From assembly GCA_016793845.1 (NCBI GenBank), contig JAEULI010000146.1, positions 1 through 40,483 on the forward strand: 40,483 nt of DNA. Direction: 5' to 3'. Source of the stretch: Sphingosinicella sp. GTDB taxonomy: Bacteria > Pseudomonadota > Alphaproteobacteria > Sphingomonadales > Sphingomonadaceae. Each line of letters opens with the position of its first letter. The first letter of the stretch is position 1. Both the position numbers and the translations under genes were made by a program. The notes beneath the pieces are model-generated. The model was not told where the DNA came from and ran no database searches. It worked only from the letters and a program-made list of their open reading frames with translations. Below, piece by piece: positions 34,056-40,483 of the stretch.

Positions 34056-36695
34056 ATGGACAGCGAAGCCCGGCCTTCTCCCGACGCCTTGTTGCGTGCC
34101 GCACAGCGCGAGGGGCGCGGTACGCTCAAGATTTTCCTCGGCGCCGCGCCGGGCGTCGGCAAGACATTCGAAATGCTGCGCGACGGCGCGGAACGGCTGA
34201 AAGCGGGCGTGGATACGGTGGTTGCGATCGTCGAAACGCACGGCCGCGCGGAAACCGCCGCGCTGCTGGAGCCCTTCGAGGTGATCCCCCGCCGCCTCAT
34301 CGACTATCAGGGTCACGTGCTCGAGGAGATGGACCTCGATGCCGTGCTCGCGCGCCGACCCGCGCTCGCGCTCGTCGATGAATATGCGCACAGCAACGTC
34401 GAAGGCAGCCGCCATCCCAAGCGCTGGCAGGATGTCGCCGAACTGCTGGATGCCGGGATCGACGTCTACACCACGCTCAACATCCAGCACGTCGAAAGCC
34501 TGAACGACGTCGTCGCCAGCTTCACCCGCGTGCGCGTGCGCGAAACCGTGCCCGACAGCGTGTTTGAGGGCGCGGAGATCGAGGTTGTCGATCTGCCGCC
34601 CGATGAACTCATCGAGCGGCTGAAGGAAGGCAAGGTTTACGTCCCCGCTGAGGCCTCACGCGCGCTCGGTCATTTCTTCTCGAAGCAGAACCTCTCGGCG
34701 CTTCGCGAAATGGCGCTCCGCCGTGCCGCGCTCACCGTCGATCAGGCGATGCTCGAGCATCTCGACGCCTATGCCGTGCCCGGCACCTTCGCGGGCGGCG
34801 AACGCGTCCTCGTCGCGGTGAGCGAGCTGCCCGGCAGCGAAACGCTGGTGCGCGCGGGAAAGCGGCTCGCCGATGCGCTGCGCGCGCCGTGGCAGGCGAT
34901 CTATATCGAAACGCCGCGCGCCGCGACCTTCGACGAGGCGGACAAGCGCCGCGTCGCCGATGCGCTTCGCCTTGCCGCCAATCTCGGCGCGACGATCGCG
35001 ACCATCCCGGCCGAAAGCGTGATCGAGGGGCTCAAGACGCATCTCGAAGGAATGCGCGCCACGCAGCTCGTGATCGGCAAATCGACGCGCAGCTGGTGGT
35101 TCGAGCTGCGTCATGGCTCGGTCGTCGATGCCATGCTGCGCGAGGGCGAAGGCCTTGCCGTTCATGTCATTCCGGCGGAAAGCGCGCCGCTTCGGCAGCG
35201 GTCTGCCCCTGCGAAAGGGTGGGGGCGCCCGCGCGACTATGCGCTGATCGCAGGCGCGGTGGCGCTGACGACGCTGATCGGCAGGCTCGCGCAGCCGCTG
35301 ATCGGCACGGGCGGCGTCGATCTCATCTATCTGCTGCCGGTGATTGCCGCGGCGGGCCGCTTTGGATCGCGGCCGGGTCTGGTCGCGGCGCTGGCGTCGG
35401 CGCTTGCCTATAATTTCTTCTTCCTGCAGCCGCTCTACACCTTCACGATTGCCGATCCGCAGAGCGTGCTCACCCTGTTCGTGCTGCTCGGGATCGCCAC
35501 GTTCACCGCCGAGCTTGCGAGCCGTCTCAAGGCCCGCGCCACGCTCGGCGCCCGCAGCGCACAGGAAAATGCCGCCGTGGCCGCATTCGGGCAGGCGCTG
35601 GCGCGCGCATCGGACTGGGAAACGACAAGCCGCATCGTCTGCGCGGAAATGGCGCGCATCCTCGGCGTGCGCACGATCCTGCTCAAGGAACGCGACGGCG
35701 CGCTCGTGAGCGTCGCGGCGTTTCCGGAAGGCGGCGTGCTCGGCCCCGTCGACATTGCCGCGGCCGACTGGGCGTGGAGCCGTGGCGAGCCCGCCGGTGC
35801 GGGTTCCGCGACGCTGAATGCGGCGGACTGGCAGTTCCAGCCGCTGCGAACGGCGCTCGGCATTCTCGCCGTCGTGGGTCTTTCAAAGGAGGACGGCCGC
35901 GAACCCGTCGGCGCCGACCGCGCCGTGCTGCTGTCGACGCTGCTCGGTCAGGCCGCGCTCGCGCATGAACGCCTGAAGCTTGAGGACGAACTGCGGACGG
36001 TCACGGTGCTGAAGGAGCGCGACCGTCTGCGCGCCGCGCTACTCTCGTCGATCGGCCACGATCTCCGCACGCCGCTGACATCGGTTTCGGGGGCGGTCGA
36101 TGCGATCGCCGCAGAGCACCCGGACTCGGCGGCGCTGCCCATCGCGCGCGCCGAAATCGCGAAGCTGCGCCGCTTCCTCGACAATCTCCTCGACATGGTC
36201 CGCATCGATACCGGCCGCTTGACGCCGAAGCCCGAGCCGATCGACCTTACCGACGCGGTGGCGAGCGCGGTTCACGATCTGAAGGCGCTGCTCACTGAGT
36301 CGCACATCGATCTCAAGGTGCCCGCCAATCTGCCGCTCGTCTCCGCCGATCCGACACTGCTTCACCACATCCTGCTCAACCTCCTCAGCAACGCGGCGCA
36401 GCACGGCGGCGGCAGGATCGTGATCGAGGGAAAGCGCGTGCCGGATGCCGTCACGCTGTCAGTCGGCGATTCAGGGCCCGGCCTGCCGGAGACGGGCAGC
36501 GCGCCCTTCGCCGCCTTCAAGACGGGCCGCGGCACCGATCAGAGCCAGGGCAGCGGCCTTGGCCTTGCGATCGTGAAGGGCTTTGCGGATGCGATGGGGC
36601 TGAGCGTCAGCGCCAGCAACCGGGACGGTGCGGGTTCACTCTTCACGATCGTGTTTCCCGAAGATGTCGTCGTGAAAAACCCAAAAGCCGACTAA
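34056..36695 (+). CDS. kdpD: KdpD, osmosensitive potassium-channel sensor histidine kinase
   Basis: An 879-residue sensor kinase in KdpD order: an N-terminal KdpD domain with Walker motif GAAPGVGKT (about residue 30), a universal-stress-protein-like domain (about 248-370), four transmembrane helices of the DUF4118 region (about 393-490), a GAF-like domain, the HisKA domain with H668 in SIGHDLRTPLT, and the HATPase domain with GDSGPGLPE and GSGLGLAIVKG. It senses low potassium or turgor and phosphorylates KdpE. Unusually, it is transcribed divergently from kdpFABCE instead of lying directly before kdpE. Confidence 0.97.
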   Translation: MDSEARPSPDALLRAAQREGRGTLKIFLGAAPGVGKTFEMLRDGAERLKAGVDTVVAIVETHGRAETAALLEPFEVIPRRLIDYQGHVLEEMDLDAVLARRPALALVDEYAHSNVEGSRHPKRWQDVAELLDAGIDVYTTLNIQHVESLNDVVASFTRVRVRETVPDSVFEGAEIEVVDLPPDELIERLKEGKVYVPAEASRALGHFFSKQNLSALREMALRRAALTVDQAMLEHLDAYAVPGTFAGGERVLVAVSELPGSETLVRAGKRLADALRAPWQAIYIETPRAATFDEADKRRVADALRLAANLGATIATIPAESVIEGLKTHLEGMRATQLVIGKSTRSWWFELRHGSVVDAMLREGEGLAVHVIPAESAPLRQRSAPAKGWGRPRDYALIAGAVALTTLIGRLAQPLIGTGGVDLIYLLPVIAAAGRFGSRPGLVAALASALAYNFFFLQPLYTFTIADPQSVLTLFVLLGIATFTAELASRLKARATLGARSAQENAAVAAFGQALARASDWETTSRIVCAEMARILGVRTILLKERDGALVSVAAFPEGGVLGPVDIAAADWAWSRGEPAGAGSATLNAADWQFQPLRTALGILAVVGLSKEDGREPVGADRAVLLSTLLGQAALAHERLKLEDELRTVTVLKERDRLRAALLSSIGHDLRTPLTSVSGAVDAIAAEHPDSAALPIARAEIAKLRRFLDNLLDMVRIDTGRLTPKPEPIDLTDAVASAVHDLKALLTESHIDLKVPANLPLVSADPTLLHHILLNLLSNAAQHGGGRIVIEGKRVPDAVTLSVGDSGPGLPETGSAPFAAFKTGRGTDQSQGSGLGLAIVKGFADAMGLSVSASNRDGAGSLFTIVFPEDVVVKNPKAD

Positions 36696-36731
36696 CCGCG
36701 CGCGAAAACAGGCCCGGTATCTCGTTGCCGG

Positions 36732-38156
36732 TCATGAGGGCGGGAACACCGCGTCGGCGAAGGCCTGGGTCATTGCGCCGTACGGCCCCTTGAGCGCGGC
36801 CATCAGCGGACTGTCGTCCGCGCATTCGAACACGGATTTACTGTGCGTGAAACCGAGGAAACCCTCGTAACCCGAATGGCAGCCCATGCCGCTCGCGCCG
36901 ATGCCGCCGAACGGCAGAACGGGTTCCGCGCCCTGCAGGCCGAATACGTTGATGCCGATGCCGCCCGCGATTACGCGGGTCTGGAACGCATCGGCGAGGT
37001 CGCGTTCGCGCCCGACGAAATAAGCGGCGAGGGGGCGGTCGTGGCTGTTGATGTAGTCGACCGCTTCGTCGAGCGATGTGTAGGGTTTCACCGCCGTGAC
37101 CGGCCCGAAGATCTCGTCGGTCATCACGCCCAGCGCCTCGCCGGGATCGATCACGAGATACATCGGGATCTGCAGGCGCTGGGGATCGGGCGTGTCGCCG
37201 TTCAGCGAGATGACGGTGCAGCCGGCGGCTTCCGCCTCGCTGAGATAGCCGAGGATGCGGTCGTAGTGGCGGCGGTTGATCGTGCCGGTCGCATCGGGAT
37301 GGCCCACGTAAGACGGATACATCGCGGACCATGTCGATTTCGCGAGCGCGATCCACTCGTCCAGCCGATGCGCGGGAACGAAGGCGTAGTCGGGTGACGT
37401 GCAAACTTGCCCGCCCTTGAACACGCGGTTGTAAAGGAAACGCTCGACAAGGTCGGCGCTGACCCCGGATTCGGAAAAGACGGTGGGGTTCTTGCCGCCG
37501 AGTTCCAGCGTCACCGGCGTCAGCCGCTCTGCCGCCAGCCTCAGCACGTTTCGGCCGATCTTGCCGCCGCCCGTGTAGGTGAGGTGATCCCAGGGCAGCG
37601 TGCAGAAATACTCGGCGAATGCGATATCCTCGCCGCACACCACCGCGAGTTCGCTCTCGTCGAACGCCTCTGCGATCGCCCGGCGAAGGAGGTTGCTCGT
37701 CGCCTCGGTCTGCTCGGACGCCTTGACGATCACGCGGTTGCCTGCCGCCAGCATGTCGTTCACCATCACGAGCGCGCATTCGATCGGGAAGTTCCACGGC
37801 GCGAGATTGCCAATCACGCCCTTGGGCTGGCGGATGACGCGGGCGCTCGATTGGCCGTGCACGTAGGCGTTGAGCGGCCGTTCCGACGGCTGCATCCATT
37901 CGGCGAGCTGCGTCTGGATGTAGCGGTTGCGCCCGAGCACGCCGCCGGTTTCGAAAAGGTCGGTCACCATCGGCGAGTGCGATCCGAAATCGGCGGCGAG
38001 GCTTTCCTGAAACCCCTTGCGGTTGTGCACCATCGCAGCCTCCAGACGGCGAAGACGATCGAGACGCTCGTCGAGCGTCGGCATCGTGTTGCGGCCGAAC
38101 GCCGCCTTCTGGGCTGCGAACAGCCGATCGAGTTCCTGCGTTGTCGTGTGCATCAT
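36732..38156 (-). CDS. Aldehyde dehydrogenase, coniferyl-aldehyde-dehydrogenase-like
   Basis: A 474-residue aldehyde dehydrogenase with N122 in APWNFPIE, E218 in LELGGKNP and C252 in GGQVCTSPDY. The short N-terminus, the HLTYTGGGKIGR segment and the C-terminal HSGYEGFLGFTHSKSVFE place it in the coniferyl aldehyde dehydrogenase (CalB) branch. These oxidise aromatic or fatty aldehydes. The ATG at 38156 overlaps the aminotransferase stop (ATGA), so the two enzymes probably act in sequence: amine to aldehyde to acid. Its end is 36 bases from the convergent kdpD end. Confidence 0.91.
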   Translation of the reverse strand: MMHTTTQELDRLFAAQKAAFGRNTMPTLDERLDRLRRLEAAMVHNRKGFQESLAADFGSHSPMVTDLFETGGVLGRNRYIQTQLAEWMQPSERPLNAYVHGQSSARVIRQPKGVIGNLAPWNFPIECALVMVNDMLAAGNRVIVKASEQTEATSNLLRRAIAEAFDESELAVVCGEDIAFAEYFCTLPWDHLTYTGGGKIGRNVLRLAAERLTPVTLELGGKNPTVFSESGVSADLVERFLYNRVFKGGQVCTSPDYAFVPAHRLDEWIALAKSTWSAMYPSYVGHPDATGTINRRHYDRILGYLSEAEAAGCTVISLNGDTPDPQRLQIPMYLVIDPGEALGVMTDEIFGPVTAVKPYTSLDEAVDYINSHDRPLAAYFVGRERDLADAFQTRVIAGGIGINVFGLQGAEPVLPFGGIGASGMGCHSGYEGFLGFTHSKSVFECADDSPLMAALKGPYGAMTQAFADAVFPPS

Positions 38157-39517
38157 GCCAGCTCCTGATAGGCTTCGGCGAAGGGATAGGTTTGAAGAAC
38201 AGTGGTCACAGCCTCCGCGATCGCGGCGAAGTCCGCCGCCTGATGCGCGAAGGAGAAATAGACGTGATTGGAGGTCGGCAGGCTGAGCATCACGCCGTGG
38301 TTGATGAGCGCGAGATAGAACAGCTCGATGAGATCGGTGCGAAGCTCTGCGTAGCGCGCGAAGCTCGCGGGTGCATCGGTGATGAAAAGCTGCATCATCG
38401 ATGCCATCCGGTTGATGTGAAGCGGAATCCCGTGCGCGGCAAAGGCCGAGACGAGCATGGCCGCGCATTCCGCCGCCGCTGTATCGAGTGCCGAGTATCC
38501 GCCCTCGGCATCCTGCCGCCGGTATTCGGTCATCGCGCCGATCGCGGCGGCGAGGGCGGCCGTGCCATCGTTGCCGGTGCCTGACTGAAAGGCGCGCGGA
38601 ATGTCGGCGGCGGCAAGCGGGTCGGTGACGGCCATCACGTCGGCGCGCCCGACGACCGCGCCCAGCTTTTCGCCCGCCGCGAGCGCCTTGGCGAAGGTCG
38701 CAAGGTCCGGCGTTACGCCGTAATATCCCTGCGCGCCTGCGAGGCCGAGGCGGAAACCGGTGATGACCTCGTCGAAGATCAGGATGATACCGCGCGCGGC
38801 CGTTTCGCGGCGGACCACGTGCAGGAAATCGGATGACGCGCCCCACAAGCCGCCCGAGTGCATTGCGGGATCGAGCAGGACGGCGGCAATGTCGCTGCGC
38901 TCCGCCATCAATGCTTCGAAGGCGGCGATGTCATTGAACGGCAGCGTCAGTATATCCTGCTGCGTCGAGGCGGGGACGCCTGCGCCGAAGGGACGTCGAT
39001 CGGGTGTCAGCCCGACAAGGAATGCATCCGACTGGCCGTGATAGTGGCCAAGGAACTTCACCACCTTGTCGCGCCCGGTGAAGGCGCGTGCATAGCGCAC
39101 CGCCGAGAGCACCGCCTCCGTCCCGCTGTTCAGGAAGCGCACTCTTTCCGTGCACGGTACGATCGCTGCGAGCAATTCCGCGCATTCCACGAGAAGCGCC
39201 GGATTGAGGATGAGCGGCCCCATGTCGCGATGCCGCTCGATCTCTTCCAGAACGGCCGCCGGACGATGCCCGAGCATCAATGGCCCGTTGCACGAAAAGC
39301 AGTCGATGTAGGCATTGCCGTCGACATCGATTGTGCGGCTACCCGAGCCCGTCGCCATATAGAGCGGATAGGGCGCGAAATAGCGCAGGTTTCCCGAAAC
39401 GCCGCCGGGAAGAACAGCTTTCCCCCGTTCCCAAAGCGTGCGCGATTTCGGTGTGCGTGCGCTGTAGTCCGCGAATACGGCGGCCTTCAATCTATCGAGG
39501 GCAGGCATATTCGCCAT
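38153..39517 (-). CDS. Class-III PLP aminotransferase, GSA-aminomutase type (AT3)
   Basis: A 454-residue PLP enzyme with D249 in IFDEVITGFR, the Schiff-base lysine K277 in LATFAKALAAG, and the GSA-branch motifs FLNSGTEAVLSAVRYAR and FLGHYHGQSD. It is the third member of this branch in the window and belongs to a different transcription unit. Coupling to a downstream aldehyde dehydrogenase suggests transamination of a primary amine to an aldehyde, though a beta- or gamma-amino acid substrate is also possible. Confidence 0.88.
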   Translation of the reverse strand: MANMPALDRLKAAVFADYSARTPKSRTLWERGKAVLPGGVSGNLRYFAPYPLYMATGSGSRTIDVDGNAYIDCFSCNGPLMLGHRPAAVLEEIERHRDMGPLILNPALLVECAELLAAIVPCTERVRFLNSGTEAVLSAVRYARAFTGRDKVVKFLGHYHGQSDAFLVGLTPDRRPFGAGVPASTQQDILTLPFNDIAAFEALMAERSDIAAVLLDPAMHSGGLWGASSDFLHVVRRETAARGIILIFDEVITGFRLGLAGAQGYYGVTPDLATFAKALAAGEKLGAVVGRADVMAVTDPLAAADIPRAFQSGTGNDGTAALAAAIGAMTEYRRQDAEGGYSALDTAAAECAAMLVSAFAAHGIPLHINRMASMMQLFITDAPASFARYAELRTDLIELFYLALINHGVMLSLPTSNHVYFSFAHQAADFAAIAEAVTTVLQTYPFAEAYQELA

Positions 39518-39523
39518 CGTCCG

Positions 39524-40483
39524 CTAGCCCGCGATCCGTACGAGCGGCTTGCCGGTGACGGTGCCGTCGAAAAGCGCACACAGCGCCTCAGGCGCGCGCT
39601 CGAGGCCGTCGTAAATCCGCTCCCTGAAGTGGATGTGCCCGTCTCGGCGCCACGCGGTCATGTCCGTCACGAAGCGGTCGAAGGCGTCCAGATACTCCAT
39701 GAACGCGAAGCACTTGATGGTGAGGAAGCGATCGAGGACATATTCGAAGTTCTCGATGCGCGCCTTCCCGTCGCCTGTGTAGATGCTGATGAAGCCCGCG
39801 ATGAGCATCAGGGCGTTCGTGTTCATCAGCGGCAGGCAGGCGGAGAAATGCTCGGGGCTCGCATTTTCGAGCAGCAGGTCGATGCCGTCCGGGCAGGCGG
39901 CCCGGAGTTCGGCCGCGAAGCCAGGCGATTTATAATCGAGCGCGGCATCGACACCGATCTCGTCCAGAAGCCAGCGAATCTTGTCCGCGCTGCCGGCAGA
40001 TGTGACGACGCGCATTCCGTTCAGCTTCGCGATCTGGCAGGCAACCGATCCCACCGTGCCCGCGCCGCTTGAAATGACGACCGTTTGCCCCGCGCGCATC
40101 GTCGCGGCGCAGGTGAGCGCGAAATAGCCGGTCTGGCTCGCGATACCGAGGAGGCCGAGATAATCCCGCGGCTCCACGCCGCCGCCCACACGCCGCCGTG
40201 CGATGGCGGTGTCGGACGAGAGATAGGGCACGAACGGCTCGCCGTTCGAGATGAAATGTGCCTGCCAGCCCGACATGCTTTCCACGATGTTGCCGGACAC
40301 GAAACCCGCGTGGCGCGATGCAAGCACGCGGCCGATGCTCGGGCCGTTGAGGGGGCCGCCAATGGGCCACGGCTCCAAATCCTTCGCTTCCGCATCCATG
40401 CTGCGCCGCATGTAGGGATCGACCGACATATAGAGGTTCTCGACGAGCACCTGCCCGTCGCCGAGCGGCGGCAGATCGATATC
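39524..40483 (-). CDS. MDR-family NADPH-dependent oxidoreductase, 5' end cut by window edge
   Basis: 319 residues of a medium-chain dehydrogenase/reductase of the zinc-free curcumin/prostaglandin-reductase type. The frame is open to the right edge; the visible N-terminal part (DIDLPPLGDGQVLVENLYMS) and the VDPYMRRSM motif show that only the first few residues are missing. The nucleotide-binding loop SSGAGTVGSVACQIAK is present. Such enzymes reduce alpha,beta-double bonds of enones or enoyl compounds with NADPH. It ends 6 bases before the AT3 start, so it belongs to the same operon. Confidence 0.9.
   Translation of the reverse strand, partial: DIDLPPLGDGQVLVENLYMSVDPYMRRSMDAEAKDLEPWPIGGPLNGPSIGRVLASRHAGFVSGNIVESMSGWQAHFISNGEPFVPYLSSDTAIARRRVGGGVEPRDYLGLLGIASQTGYFALTCAATMRAGQTVVISSGAGTVGSVACQIAKLNGMRVVTSAGSADKIRWLLDEIGVDAALDYKSPGFAAELRAACPDGIDLLLENASPEHFSACLPLMNTNALMLIAGFISIYTGDGKARIENFEYVLDRFLTIKCFAFMEYLDAFDRFVTDMTAWRRDGHIHFRERIYDGLERAPEALCALFDGTVTGKPLVRIAG

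Noticed and set aside
1-40483. CRISPR arrays, tRNA/rRNA genes, prophage or intact IS elements
   Set aside because: No regularly spaced repeats, cloverleaf-like RNA genes or transposase/integrase frames were found on reading both strands.

Overview
The window is a GC-rich proteobacterial chromosome segment, most likely from a sphingomonad-type alphaproteobacterium. The evidence is a TonB-dependent receptor beside catabolic genes, MlrC-type M81 peptidases, tightly overlapping operons (many ATGA, GTGA and TGATG junctions) and short AT-rich promoters in an otherwise GC-rich sequence. The taxon is an inference. I saw no tRNA, rRNA, CRISPR array, phage gene or intact insertion sequence.

Positions 1-28455 read as one catabolic locus. 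The left edge has a GPH-type transporter and a TonB-dependent receptor on the minus strand, and a divergent MFS transporter on the plus strand. Positions 4358-12602 hold an eight-gene minus-strand operon. In transcription order it encodes a class-III (GSA-type) aminotransferase, a DUF35 protein, a thiolase-like enzyme, an acyl-CoA/AMP ligase, a DUF1611 (DgcN-type) protein, an aldehyde dehydrogenase, an alpha/beta hydrolase and a VOC protein. Divergent from it, 12780-19789 carries three beta-lactamase-fold serine hydrolases around two tandem MlrC-like M81 metallopeptidases. An XRE-cupin regulator and a LysR regulator follow at 19801-21450. A third operon (21538-28455) encodes a second GSA-type aminotransferase, a TauD-type dioxygenase, a leucine-dehydrogenase-like enzyme, an SDR lacking its catalytic Tyr and Lys, a proline-iminopeptidase-like hydrolase and a CocE-type hydrolase.

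My reading is a pathway for taking up and dismantling a modified, probably non-ribosomal peptide or peptide-like amide. The receptor and permeases import it. The serine hydrolases, M81 enzymes and Pip/CocE hydrolases, all without visible signal peptides, cut it in the cytoplasm. The aminotransferases, CoA ligase, thiolase/DUF35 pair and dehydrogenases break down the released amino or beta-amino acids. The MlrB-like plus MlrC-like combination recalls microcystin degradation, but there is no MlrA and the substrate is unknown. A TTTTCT-led AT-rich 20-mer recurs in all four promoter-bearing gaps of this locus and could be a shared operator.

Positions 28456-28680 hold a bidirectional terminator and an unassigned remnant. 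After it comes the high-affinity potassium system: a 27-residue membrane peptide, kdpF, kdpA, kdpB, kdpC and kdpE on the minus strand, with kdpD divergent on the plus strand. The right end (36732-40483, minus strand) is a separate amine/aldehyde module: a third GSA-type aminotransferase, a coniferyl-aldehyde-dehydrogenase-like enzyme and a truncated MDR-family NADPH reductase.
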